Shown here: positions 7,432-16,515 of the stretch, in pieces
Layout: the number at the start of each line of letters is the position of its first letter
Position numbering within the stretch: the stretch's first letter is position 1
Assembly (NCBI RefSeq): GCF_005780165.1
Contig: NZ_VAUV01000006.1
Coordinates: forward strand, 310,001 to 374,000
Direction: 5' to 3'
DNA from: Phragmitibacter flavus
GTDB taxonomy: Bacteria; Verrucomicrobiota; Verrucomicrobiia; Verrucomicrobiales; Verrucomicrobiaceae
Length of the DNA: 64,000 nt
Made by a program: the position numbers and the translations under genes
The notes under the pieces: model-generated
Told to the model about the DNA's origin: nothing
The model's input: only the letters and a program-made list of their open reading frames with translations
The model's database searches: none

Positions 7432-10400
7432 TCCACCTCACCCTCCTCATCCTCCTCACCCTCACCTGCCTTTCCAAACCCCTCCCCGCCATCGACGAAC
7501 TCACCTGGAACAACGGAAGCACCCTCAAAGGCACCCTCACCTCCGCCGACAGCACCACCCTCCACTGGCACCCCACCGCCTTCCTCGAAGCCGCCCCTCT
7601 CCACCTCCACAGCATCCGCCGACTCAGCTTCGACGCCAACCCCACTCTCACCCAGCAACCCTGGGCCATCCATCTCCGCGACGGCAGCCGGCTCCACGCC
7701 GACATCACCGCCCTCGACGCCAACACCCTCACCATCAACAGCCCCGTCCACGGCACCGCCCAACTCCGTCGCAGCGAAGTCAGCCACCTCCAGCGCATGA
7801 ACGGCGGCAGCCTCGTTCACGCCGGACCCTGCGGCAAAACCGGCTGGTTCGATGCCACCGAAATCCAAAACAAAGACGACCTCAAATCCCCCATCTGGCA
7901 AAGCGGTCCCGGCGGCACCCTCAACACCGGATCATGGAACAGCCGCGCCACCCTCAACACCCCACCTCCCGAAATTTGCGACCTGCAAATCCACCTAAGC
8001 TCCACCACCCGACCCGAATTTGCGCTCCTCATCGGCGATAAACCCTACGGTCGGCTTACCGTTGAAACCTGGGACGACGAACTCGTCCTCGTCTACCAAA
8101 ACCACTTCACTCCCCTCCTTAAACTCGCCGACGACGACCGCCAGATCTCGCTGCGCATCATTTGGGACCGCAAAACCCACCGTTACGCCGCCTTCGCCTC
8201 CGACGGCACCCCTCTTTGCGAGTGGCAAACCAGCCAACCCCTTCAAGAAACCGACCCAGTCTCCGACGACTTCGCCCCCAATTTTGCCCAAACACGCGCC
8301 CGCGCCACCACCACCCCCATCTACACCGGCATCGTCCTCGTCAACAAAGGCCCCGATCTCACCCTCCAACAACTCCTCATCCGACGCGGCACCGGCGACG
8401 CCCCCGGCAAAATCGATCCCGGCAAACCCCACCTCATCCTCAACAACGGCAGCAACTTCCAGCATCCGGTCCTCACCATCCGCGATGGTCGAGTGTCTCT
8501 CGCAAACCAACAAACTCTCCCCCTCAGCGACATCGAGCATCTCCACCTCGATCTCCCGGATCTGCACATCGTTCCCGCCATCAACACCGAAGTCCGCCTC
8601 GCCGATGGAGCCCACCTCCGCGGCCGCCTTCAGAAAGCCGATGCCGAAACCCTTCACCTTCAAACCTCCTTCACCACCGAACCCCTTTCCATCCTCCGCA
8701 AACCGCTCACCGACATCCACTTCCTCGTCTCCCCACCTGAAAACAGTCCGCCCATCCCCACCCCCCAACAAACCGACCTCCTCACCTACGGCCCAGGCGA
8801 AAACGAACGCCTCCCCGGACACTTCAGCCCCTCCAATTCCGCCTCCCTCGAGTGGCTCCCCATCGGCGGCGTGCGACCCGTCAAACTCCTCCCCAGCTCC
8901 CAGCTTAAAATCACCCGCGCCCTCCCCGCCGACGGCAAATTTCCCCGCGCCCCCGCCTGGTTTCACCTCGACAGCGGCGACATCATCCCCGCCAGACTCA
9001 CCTCCCTCGACAGCGACACCATCCACTTCGAAGCCCCACTGCTCGGCGTCCGCCAGCTCCCCGCCGTTCGCCTGCGTGCCGTCCAGTTCGCCGGACCCGA
9101 AGTCGACGCCGTCGGCTTCTCCGACCCACGCTGGCAGGTCGTTAAAGGCGATGCGGCCGGTGCTGTCATCAACAACAAAGACAACAGCCTCCTTCTCAAA
9201 CCCGGCACCTCCTTCGGCCACCCCATCCTCATGCAGGGCAGCGAAGTCCGCCTCACCCTCAAACCCAGCGAAACCATCGCCACCCTCCGCCTTCGCCTCT
9301 ACTGCGCCGGGGTCGACATCACCGCACCCCACCTCCGCATCGTCATCGCCCAATACCACGGCAACCAAATCTACGTCGGCCTCGAAGAACCCGAAGGCCA
9401 ACTGCGCGAACAAGTCGGCACCAACGTCACCAGCGGCAAAGACACCCACTACCGCCTCGTTTTCCAATCCAACAACAACGAAGTCGAAGTCTTCGTCAAC
9501 GATCTCTCCATCGGCAAGTTCTCCACCAATCAGACCCAGAACCGCAACCGCGTCCGTCGCGGCAACGCCGCCGTCGAAAGCGACCCCATCCCTCAATCCG
9601 GACTCGGTGTGGTGCTCGAATCCGCCAACCTCTGGGGCAACGGCGACGCCAACATCACCCTTCACAACTTTTCGGTCCAACCCGACCCCGCCAAACTCCA
9701 CCTCCCCGTGGTTGATCCCACCACCCGCGCCCAGGCCCTCCTCATTCCCCGTCTTCAGCAGAACGCCCCACCCCATCATGTGTTGATTGCCAACAACGGC
9801 GACCTACTGCGCGGTCACCTCCAATCCGCCACCGCCAGCCATCTCGGCTTCCGCGTTGGCCTCGAAGAACACACCATCCCCCTCGACCGCGTCTCCGCCG
9901 CCGTCTGGCTGCAAAACCCGAGCCACGATGACGACCTCATCCGGTTCAGCACCATCTCCATTCCCAAAGGCGACGGCCAGCTCAAACACGCAGAAGAAAT
10001 CCGCAAATCCGCCCTCAAAGGCGAAGACTTCGCCAAACTCGCCCTCAGCCACTCCAAAGACAGCAAAGCAGAAAACGACGGCGACTGGGGCGAACAAAAG
10101 CGCGGTGTCCTCCACTCCAGTCTCGCCACCATCGCCTTCTCACTCCAACCCGGTGCCATCAGCGAAATTATCGACATTGGTGATTTTCACATGATTCTCA
10201 AAAGCCATCCCTCCAACCCCAAACCCCGCCTCCTCGCACTCCCCCGCCCTCTCCCCAGTCCCGAACCCACCGTTGAATCCAAACCACCCACCCACCACCT
10301 CCACCTCCTCGACGGTTCGCAGTTCGCCATCACCGTCGATCAGTTTGCCAGCGACGCCATCATTGGCCACTCCGACCTCCTCGGCTCCTGCCGCATCCCC

Positions 10401-10955
10401 CTTAACCACCTCTACCAAATCCGCCTCTCCGCACCAGACGACTCACCCAACGAGGATTACTTCAACGACTGGAACATCGCCTACGCCACCGAACCCATCA
10501 TCCCCGAAGCCGGAGCCCAAAACTCCCCCCTCATCGGCAAAACCGCCGACGCCTTCACCCTTCCCCTGCTCAGCGGCGGCGAATTCAAACTCGAAGAGCA
10601 CCGCGGCAAAGTCATCGTCCTCGACTTCTGGGCCTCCTGGTGTGCCCCCTGCATCAAATCCCTCCCCGACATGATCACATTGATGTCAGCCCTCCCTCCC
10701 GAAAAAGCGCTCTTTATCGGCGTCAACCAGGGCGAACCTGCCGCGCACATCAGCACCTTCCTCAACCGCCGCCAGTGGCAATTTCCCGTTGCCCTCGACG
10801 AGCAGCAGCACATCGGCCAAAAATTCGGGGTTGAAGGCATTCCCCATACCGTCATCGTCGATGCCGAAGGGAAAATCGCCTGGGTCCAGACCGGCTACTC
10901 TCCCCAAACCGCCGAACAAGCCGCCCAAGTCATCGCCAAGCTTCTCTCCAAGTGA
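7269..10955 (+). CDS. giant secreted TlpA-family thioredoxin protein with internal parvulin-like domain
   Basis: About 1,228 residues from the ATG at 7269, which matches the start of the upstream paralogous N-terminus; the frame is open back to 7182. After a repeat-derived Arg-rich prefix and a hydrophobic signal segment (LTLLILLTLTC), several short beta-type units of the form NGSTLKGTLTSADSTTL recur (near nt 7500, 8590, 8975, 9790 and 10305). Around nt 9970-10200 lies a segment resembling PpiC/parvulin rotamases (GEDFAKLALSHSKDSKAEND, then GDWGEQKRG). The last ~140 residues are a TlpA/thioredoxin domain with WCAPC at 10638-10652 and a cis-Pro region GIPHTVIVDAEG. The combination suggests an envelope protein-folding or redox factor. 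It is far longer than ordinary TlpA (about 150-400 residues). Confidence 0.8.
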   Translation: MTPRRPSKVTQACSLWVRQAFCLSRTSPRPRPPSIHRGRVGERGRVGERGRGRFFHLTLLILLTLTCLSKPLPAIDELTWNNGSTLKGTLTSADSTTLHWHPTAFLEAAPLHLHSIRRLSFDANPTLTQQPWAIHLRDGSRLHADITALDANTLTINSPVHGTAQLRRSEVSHLQRMNGGSLVHAGPCGKTGWFDATEIQNKDDLKSPIWQSGPGGTLNTGSWNSRATLNTPPPEICDLQIHLSSTTRPEFALLIGDKPYGRLTVETWDDELVLVYQNHFTPLLKLADDDRQISLRIIWDRKTHRYAAFASDGTPLCEWQTSQPLQETDPVSDDFAPNFAQTRARATTTPIYTGIVLVNKGPDLTLQQLLIRRGTGDAPGKIDPGKPHLILNNGSNFQHPVLTIRDGRVSLANQQTLPLSDIEHLHLDLPDLHIVPAINTEVRLADGAHLRGRLQKADAETLHLQTSFTTEPLSILRKPLTDIHFLVSPPENSPPIPTPQQTDLLTYGPGENERLPGHFSPSNSASLEWLPIGGVRPVKLLPSSQLKITRALPADGKFPRAPAWFHLDSGDIIPARLTSLDSDTIHFEAPLLGVRQLPAVRLRAVQFAGPEVDAVGFSDPRWQVVKGDAAGAVINNKDNSLLLKPGTSFGHPILMQGSEVRLTLKPSETIATLRLRLYCAGVDITAPHLRIVIAQYHGNQIYVGLEEPEGQLREQVGTNVTSGKDTHYRLVFQSNNNEVEVFVNDLSIGKFSTNQTQNRNRVRRGNAAVESDPIPQSGLGVVLESANLWGNGDANITLHNFSVQPDPAKLHLPVVDPTTRAQALLIPRLQQNAPPHHVLIANNGDLLRGHLQSATASHLGFRVGLEEHTIPLDRVSAAVWLQNPSHDDDLIRFSTISIPKGDGQLKHAEEIRKSALKGEDFAKLALSHSKDSKAENDGDWGEQKRGVLHSSLATIAFSLQPGAISEIIDIGDFHMILKSHPSNPKPRLLALPRPLPSPEPTVESKPPTHHLHLLDGSQFAITVDQFASDAIIGHSDLLGSCRIPLNHLYQIRLSAPDDSPNEDYFNDWNIAYATEPIIPEAGAQNSPLIGKTADAFTLPLLSGGEFKLEEHRGKVIVLDFWASWCAPCIKSLPDMITLMSALPPEKALFIGVNQGEPAAHISTFLNRRQWQFPVALDEQQHIGQKFGVEGIPHTVIVDAEGKIAWVQTGYSPQTAEQAAQVIAKLLSK

Positions 10956-11032
10956 ATATCCGTCGATCTGCCTAATCCCATTTGGGTGCCTGACATCAAC
11001 GTCCTCTTCAGTCCAAAGCGCCAAAGGAGCGG

Positions 11033-11105
11033 CGCTATGTCAGCCTTGGGCAACGCCCAAGGTTGCGCGGGCAGGATTGTAGAGGGCTGAAAGCCCGCCC
11101 TATCT
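11033..11105. repeat. palindromic intergenic repeat
   Basis: Intergenic segment holding the hairpin CCTTGGGC/GCCCAAGG with a 3-base loop, followed by GGGCTGAAAGCCC and GC-rich sequence. It lies between the TlpA gene and the CDF transporter. It may act as a terminator or be a REP-like element; there is no T-run. Confidence 0.5.
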
Positions 11106-11208
11106 ACGAAACGATCCGCAGCTTGCTTTGACGAATCGCGCTTCCGCCTTCGGCCAAATAGCGTGCAAATCCCCCTCTCCTGTGCCAACACTCTCATCTA
11201 TTCTTCCG

Positions 11209-12126
11209 ATGAGCCGTCACAACCTTGCCATCCGCACCGTGATCGCCAGCATGGCGGTCAACGCCTTGCTGGCGGCCATCAAATTCGTCACCGGCATCCT
11301 CGGCCATTCCTACGCCCTCGTCGCCGACGGCATCGAATCCATCAACGACGTCTTCGCCTCCCTGCTCGTGCTGATCGGGCTCAAAGTCGCCTCCAAACCC
11401 CCCGATGAAGACCACCCTTATGGTCACGGCAAAGCGGAACAACTCGCCGCCCTGTTCTCCGCCCTGTCACTGCTTGCCGCCGCTTTTGTCATCGCCTGGC
11501 AAAGCATCCACAACATCATCCATCGTCACACCTCCCCCGCCTGGTTCACGCTCCCCATTCTCGTCCTCGTCATCGTCGTCAAGGAACTCATGTCGCGCTA
11601 CGCCCTCGCCAAAAGCACCGAGGCCGAAAGCACTTCCCTCAGAGGTGACGCCTGGCATCACCGCGCCGATGCCATCACCTCCGCCGCCGCGTTTTTCGGC
11701 ATCACCATCGCCCTGATCGGCGGCGACGGTTATGAGAAAGCCGACGACATCGCCGCCCTCATCGGCTGCACCATCATCGCCACCAACGGCATCCTCCTTC
11801 TGCGCACCGCCGTTCACGAAAACATGGACGGCACCCCGCCCCAAAAACAGTGTGACGAAGTCCGCGCCATCGCCACTGACGTCCCGGGCGTTGAACTCAT
11901 CGAAAAACTGCGCATGAAGAAATCCGGCCTCGGTTATCTGATGGACATCCACGTTCAGGTCGAAGGCACCCTCACCGTCGAAGAAGGCCACCGCATCGGC
12001 CACGATGTCCAACAAGCCCTGCTCGATTCCGACCACAAAATCGTCGACGTCGTTGTCCACGTCGAACCCTATCAAAGCACCGCCCTACCCCTCTCCCCGT
12101 CGGCAATCCACCCACCTAAAGAATAA
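11209..12126 (+). CDS. cation diffusion facilitator (CDF) family transporter
   Basis: 305 residues from the ATG at 11209; the frame extends upstream to 11128 but the extra 27 residues are not membrane-like. Exports divalent metal ions (Zn, Co, Fe, Mn or similar) across the inner membrane by proton exchange. About six membrane segments can be seen. CDF signatures: ALVADGIESINDVFASL in the second segment, DHPYGHGKAEQLAAL in the loop, and HHRADAITSAAAFFG in the fifth segment, which gives the HxxxD metal site. The cytoplasmic C-terminal domain (about 210-295, ending VDVVVHVEP) has the usual ferredoxin-like pattern. Metal specificity cannot be read from the sequence. Convergent with the next gene. 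Confidence 0.9.
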   Translation: MSRHNLAIRTVIASMAVNALLAAIKFVTGILGHSYALVADGIESINDVFASLLVLIGLKVASKPPDEDHPYGHGKAEQLAALFSALSLLAAAFVIAWQSIHNIIHRHTSPAWFTLPILVLVIVVKELMSRYALAKSTEAESTSLRGDAWHHRADAITSAAAFFGITIALIGGDGYEKADDIAALIGCTIIATNGILLLRTAVHENMDGTPPQKQCDEVRAIATDVPGVELIEKLRMKKSGLGYLMDIHVQVEGTLTVEEGHRIGHDVQQALLDSDHKIVDVVVHVEPYQSTALPLSPSAIHPPKE

Positions 12127-12158
12127 TAGGCCAAACCGCCTCAGGCATCCATCCTCCC

Positions 12159-14348
12159 CTACGTATTCGCCTTCGCCAACACCTCGCAAGCCTTCACATC
12201 CAGCTTGCCGCTCGACAAAATCGGAATCTCCGGCACGCGCACCAGCTTCTTCGGAATCCACAACGGCGGCACCCCGCGATCCAGCAGCTTGTAACGCAAA
12301 TCCAAAATCTCCTGCTGCACACTCCCACCCGGGATCGAACTCAACAAGATCAACGATTCCCCCTTGTCCTCATCGGGAACGCCCACCACGGCGATCTTGC
12401 GCGTCAATTCACTCTCCAGATTGAGCGCCTTCACCAACGCCTCCTCCACCGTCTCGTGCGGCACCATCTCGCCACCGACTTTGCTAAACCGGCTCAAGCG
12501 GCCTTCCACATACACAAACCCATCCGAGTCCACCCGGCCAATGTCTCCCGTGCGGAACCAGCCGTCCTTGATCACCTCTCCCGACTTCTTCGCATTCTTC
12601 AAATACCCGTTGAATACATTTGCCCCCTTGAACCAGATCATCCCGCTCTCATGCAGGCTGCGCGGCTCGTCGGTATCGACATCGGTTACCTTCAAGGCCA
12701 GACCCGGCATCAATTGCCCCACGCTGCCAAAACGATGACTTGGAAACACCGGAATGCTCGATGGCTCGCCATCCGCTCCCGTCAAATTCGGCAAATTCAC
12801 GTTGCTGGCCGGTGAGGTCTCTGTCAGTCCATACCCTTCCATCGGCGCAATCCCAAAACGCGCCTGAAACGCATCCGCCACCGTCTTCGGCAGCTTCTCC
12901 GCCCCCGTCACGATCATCTTAAGCGACGTGAACAATTCCGGATTCACCCCCTTCAAATACCCGCGCAAGAACGTCGGCGTCGTCACAAACAAGGTCACCT
13001 TGTATTTGTGGATCAGCTCTGCCAATTTTTTGCTCTCCAGCGGCGTCGGATAAGTCACCAGGTTAAACCCCTGAATCACCGGGAACCAACGCGTGACCGT
13101 GCAGCCAAAACTATGGAACAACGGCAAACACCCCAAAATGCCGTCCCGATGATCCATCGCAATCCGTGAACTGAACTGCGTCACATTGGCCAGCAAATTC
13201 CGATGCGTCAAAGACACCCCCTTCGGATCGCCACTGCTCCCACTGGTAAACAGCAGCAAGGCCTCCTCGTCGCCACCCTTCCTCGAAATCCCCAGCATCG
13301 CCGCCAACACCGGCGTCGGTAAAATCTTCGCCACCACAAACCAGCGCGCAATCGCACTTTTCAATCCTGGCACCAGGCGCTCCAAAAACATCATCTGCCG
13401 GTTCGGAGGCCAAGGAAAGGTCTGCAGCTTGCGCACAAACATGTCCGCCGTGATGTAATGATCCAGCTCCGCCTGCTTCATCGCGCTCTCCACTGCCGGA
13501 CGCCCCGCCGTGAAGTTCAAGTTCACCGGCACCTTGCCCGCAAACAACACCGCCAAATTCGCCACCATCCCACCCAATCCCGGCGGCAAAATGATGCCCA
13601 CCCGCGGCTTTTGGGTGGCCTTCTTCACCTCCTTGCTCAATGCGATCGCAATCGCCAAAACCTTGTCATACGGCCACACTTTTTCGTCCTTGCCGTCAAT
13701 CAGCGACGCTTTCGAACCATGCTTTTTCAGCCCCTTCAGCAACGCATAGGCAAGATTCCGACCCAGCTTCGGATTGGCCGAAAACACCGCCTCGCTCAAC
13801 TCAAGAATCGACTGCTGGTAGTTCGCCACCGACAACGTTTCTCCACTCAACAACGGACCGAACGCAAACACCGCCTTGCCTGCCGCCCATTTCGAATCAA
13901 TCGCCAGCACCAGCTCCTGGTTACGCTGCACAAACAAAGGCGCAATCGGCGCATCCAGCTGCACCATCATCTCCAACTGCGCCCCCAACACGCTCGTCAG
14001 CGAACCCGGCTGAACCGCCATCTCCGATGGCAGGTAAATCAACACCGACCCCGCATTCAGCACCTCCGAAACGCGCTGCCGCAACGGCCCCAGGTCATAA
14101 TCCAGCCGGCTGTCCGGCATCCTCAAAATCATCACGTCCTCCTGCTCTTCACGCAGCTTGTCCAACGCCGGAACCGTTGCTCCCTGCTGCACCAGATACG
14201 CCAGAGGGCGACCCTCCAAAAGGTGGTTCAGAACCCGCAACTCCTCGAAATTCAAATGACTGGGAACAATCAGCGCTCCGCTAGCAGGAATGTGCTCCCG
14301 GCCGTGGACAGGAATCGAAATCAGTTTGGGAGCTTTGGTCGTGGACAT
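12159..14348 (-). CDS. bifunctional acyltransferase / AMP-dependent acyl synthetase (Aas-like)
   Basis: 729 residues from the ATG at 14348 (the frame reaches 14387). Order: a PlsC-like acyltransferase domain (about 1-190), then an AMP-binding domain with LLLFTSGSSGDPKGVSLTHR, GYGLTETSPAS, GWFRTGDIG and the C-terminal SSGKLD lysine loop. This matches Aas, which re-acylates lysophosphatidylethanolamine and activates fatty acids with acyl carrier protein. Unlike Aas, the acyltransferase motif reads SHLNFEE (HX4E instead of HX4D), and the usual PEG motif is LPSEMAVQPG, so the acyltransferase half may be divergent or inactive. Unlike many Aas proteins no long transporter region is present. It lies downstream of the C39 peptidase on the same strand with 92 bp between. 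Confidence 0.8.
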   Translation of the reverse strand: MSTTKAPKLISIPVHGREHIPASGALIVPSHLNFEELRVLNHLLEGRPLAYLVQQGATVPALDKLREEQEDVMILRMPDSRLDYDLGPLRQRVSEVLNAGSVLIYLPSEMAVQPGSLTSVLGAQLEMMVQLDAPIAPLFVQRNQELVLAIDSKWAAGKAVFAFGPLLSGETLSVANYQQSILELSEAVFSANPKLGRNLAYALLKGLKKHGSKASLIDGKDEKVWPYDKVLAIAIALSKEVKKATQKPRVGIILPPGLGGMVANLAVLFAGKVPVNLNFTAGRPAVESAMKQAELDHYITADMFVRKLQTFPWPPNRQMMFLERLVPGLKSAIARWFVVAKILPTPVLAAMLGISRKGGDEEALLLFTSGSSGDPKGVSLTHRNLLANVTQFSSRIAMDHRDGILGCLPLFHSFGCTVTRWFPVIQGFNLVTYPTPLESKKLAELIHKYKVTLFVTTPTFLRGYLKGVNPELFTSLKMIVTGAEKLPKTVADAFQARFGIAPMEGYGLTETSPASNVNLPNLTGADGEPSSIPVFPSHRFGSVGQLMPGLALKVTDVDTDEPRSLHESGMIWFKGANVFNGYLKNAKKSGEVIKDGWFRTGDIGRVDSDGFVYVEGRLSRFSKVGGEMVPHETVEEALVKALNLESELTRKIAVVGVPDEDKGESLILLSSIPGGSVQQEILDLRYKLLDRGVPPLWIPKKLVRVPEIPILSSGKLDVKACEVLAKANT

Positions 14349-14440
14349 TTTCAGTGGGACGAAACATTCACCGTAACCAGAATCCATCTGATTACAAAGA
14401 ATGACTTGAGATAAAATCGCAGGCCCCGCCCCGGCGCGCC

Positions 14441-15136
14441 TTAAAAAACCGCCGATCCAGCCACCGGAACCCCATTCAACGCCTTTTTCGCCGCCAGCAC
14501 CTCAGGCCGCACCTCCGACCCGACCTTCACCGCCAACGCATGATCCGCCGGAAGTCCAAACCCCGACTTGCCCAGCACCAATGCCACCGTCGTCCACTGC
14601 TTGCTGAACCGGTCCATCGGAATCCGGATGTTGCCCCGGCTCGGGTCCGCCAAGAAAACCCGGTCCCCTGCCGTGCCGCGCAGCACCGCATAATGACGAT
14701 AATCCTTCGTTTCCAAGTGCACCAGCACCGGACCGCCCAGCTCGCCAATCGACTCAAACGGCAACTGCACCCCCACCGCCTGATACCCACGCCGCTCCGC
14801 CGCGTTCTGCAAATCCAGCAATGACAACCCCTCCTGCTCCCGGTTCTTCAACTCCGCCGGTGTCAGGTGCAAAAAAATGTCTCTCAGCAACTCCGCCTCC
14901 GACACCTCATCATCAAAATAATACTTCATCAACGTCGCCAGCGCCGCCGCCCCGCAGGAGTAATCCATCTGCTGCTTCACCACATTCAAATCCCGCAACT
15001 CCCGCCACGAGTTCCATTCACGCCTGACCGTCGTGTCGCCGCTGCTGTTGCCGCTGCTGCAGGCCGTTTGCAAAACACAAACCCCCGCCAGCATCAACGC
15101 CTGCGTCCTCATCAAGATCATCATGATTGATTTCAA
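14441..15136 (-). CDS. periplasmic C39-family cysteine peptidase lipoprotein, FapD-like
   Basis: 231 residues. A signal sequence ends in a lipobox (LQTAC at about 22-26), so the enzyme should be anchored in the envelope. The domain carries the C39 (double-glycine leader peptidase) pattern: VVKQQMDYSCGAAALATLMK with the oxyanion Gln and catalytic Cys, then KDYRHYAVLRG with the catalytic His, then FLADPSRGN with the Asp. There is no ABC transporter part, unlike bacteriocin exporters. FapD of the Pseudomonas functional-amyloid operon is a stand-alone enzyme of this kind. Its start overlaps the stop of the beta-barrel gene (15133-15136), indicating coupling, and a small secreted protein with a candidate leader is encoded upstream. 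Processing of that protein is an inference. Confidence 0.85.
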   Translation of the reverse strand: MKSIMMILMRTQALMLAGVCVLQTACSSGNSSGDTTVRREWNSWRELRDLNVVKQQMDYSCGAAALATLMKYYFDDEVSEAELLRDIFLHLTPAELKNREQEGLSLLDLQNAAERRGYQAVGVQLPFESIGELGGPVLVHLETKDYRHYAVLRGTAGDRVFLADPSRGNIRIPMDRFSKQWTTVALVLGKSGFGLPADHALAVKVGSEVRPEVLAAKKALNGVPVAGSAVF

Positions 15137-16395
15137 AAACGTTGGGTAACCGACGCTCCGAACACGCTGCTCGCCGCATCGTCCGACACTCCAAACGACA
15201 CAAACGAATCCAGATACCGGCCCGCCGCCAGCGAATAGGTCAGACCAAAACGAATCGAAATCGGCTCAAGCTCGCTGTCCTCAAGCTCCACGCCGCCGAC
15301 TTCCGTTTTCGAACGGAAATTGCCCTGCAACTGCGCGCTCAACGTCACCGCCTCGTTCACCGCAAAACCCATCCCAAAATTGTAACCAATCTGGTGTCCG
15401 GGCTCGATCCTTGTGTTGAACGCATTCCTCGAAAACCGGTAAAGATAATCCAAGCCCGCGAACAGAATCACCGGATCATACGATTTGATCAAGGTCAATC
15501 CCGCCCCCACGCCCCAATGCCCATCACCCAGCGCCACCACGTTCTCACCACCACTGTAGGGATCATCTCCCGTGGGAGCCAGGCCCGTGAGGTTCAAGAT
15601 CACCTCGGGCCGACCCTCCTTCTCACGCAAAAGCATCGCTTTTAACCCAAAAACCGTGTCCCCAATTCCAAACTCATCATTGTCCGACTTTGTGCCTCCC
15701 TGACGCACCTCCTCTTCCGAAGCATACAACAAAGGCAAACTCGCAAACGCCTCCACCCGGTCCATCAGTCCCAGCCTCACACTCACTCGCGACTCAAACT
15801 CTCGCCGCAATTCATCATTCGCGACGAAGGTGTTGTCCTCATTCAGCTCCGCAATGAAACTCTGCTTCTCATCCCGGCGATAGCTCAGCCCAATCTCCAC
15901 ATCAAACTGCCCCGGCCTCAGCAACACACTCGACTGACGCAAAAACAGCAAGCGCGAATCCGCCTCCTCAGGCTCCTGACCCAGTGGCTGCGTCGGCAAA
16001 CCCGTCGTCGTTGATTCCACCGCAGCCGTTGTTGTCGACTCACCCGTGACCGTCGACCCCGAACCAGATCCCGTCGCCGTGCTGCCCCCAAAAATCTTCG
16101 CCATGTCCGCCTCCGTCAGCATGGTCGGCTCACGACCCGACACCTGTGCCACATCCGCCCAATCCACCGTCACCGATCCAAATCGCGGCGAATTCACCAC
16201 CAGCTTCCCCTCTCCCAACGTCGTCGCCGTTCCGACCAAACGCTCGCCGTTGGCCAGCGTCACTGACATCGGCCTTCCATAATTCAGCGCCACCCCCGAC
16301 CCTGCTTCAGAAGCCTGCATCGATTTCGAACCCGTCGACACCAAGGTCGAAGCAACCATCCACAAACAACAATGACGAACAAACGCGCGGGACAT
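15133..16395 (-). CDS. outer-membrane beta-barrel transporter, FapF/MetA-like
   Basis: 420 residues. Signal peptide at about 1-29, then a small beta domain (VTLANGERLVGTATTLGEGK) similar in style to units in the TlpA protein at 7269. A Ser/Thr/Gly linker with many GSGS/TTT runs follows (about 100-130). From about 140 to the end there are alternating amphipathic strands typical of the transporter/MetA-pathway type barrels, ending in VTQRF with the terminal Phe of outer-membrane proteins. Pseudomonas FapF, the amyloid exporter, has a comparable soluble N-terminus plus barrel, though with a coiled coil that I do not see here. It lies between the small secreted protein gene and the C39 peptidase gene and overlaps the latter by 4 bases. 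Cargo export is inferred from context. Confidence 0.75.
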   Translation of the reverse strand: MSRAFVRHCCLWMVASTLVSTGSKSMQASEAGSGVALNYGRPMSVTLANGERLVGTATTLGEGKLVVNSPRFGSVTVDWADVAQVSGREPTMLTEADMAKIFGGSTATGSGSGSTVTGESTTTAAVESTTTGLPTQPLGQEPEEADSRLLFLRQSSVLLRPGQFDVEIGLSYRRDEKQSFIAELNEDNTFVANDELRREFESRVSVRLGLMDRVEAFASLPLLYASEEEVRQGGTKSDNDEFGIGDTVFGLKAMLLREKEGRPEVILNLTGLAPTGDDPYSGGENVVALGDGHWGVGAGLTLIKSYDPVILFAGLDYLYRFSRNAFNTRIEPGHQIGYNFGMGFAVNEAVTLSAQLQGNFRSKTEVGGVELEDSELEPISIRFGLTYSLAAGRYLDSFVSFGVSDDAASSVFGASVTQRF

Positions 16396-16420
16396 GAGAA
16401 AAGAAACTTTTGCTGAACAG

Positions 16421-16442
16421 GCCGCACCCTAAGCGGCAGCTT
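16421..16442 (+). terminator. hairpin followed by T-run in the 5' leader of the barrel gene
   Basis: GCCGC/GCGGC stem with a 7-base loop followed within 4 bases by a T-run on the plus strand. No plus-strand gene ends here. On the minus strand the same hairpin would lie in the leader of the barrel gene, so its role is unclear. Confidence 0.3.
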
Positions 16443-16452
16443 TTTTGATTCA

Positions 16453-16488
16453 AAAAAACCCCGGCGCAAACTTCCATCTACGTCGGGG
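16453..16488 (-). terminator. intrinsic terminator after the small secreted protein gene
   Basis: On the minus strand, CCCCG...CGGGG arms (about 8 bp including one wobble pair) around a 15-base loop are followed by seven T residues (plus-strand A-run at 16453-16458). It sits between the 138-residue gene and the barrel gene, which would give more message for the first gene than for the export genes. Confidence 0.5.
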
Positions 16489-16515
16489 CAAGGCTCTCAA
16501 TTTAGATCATCACAC

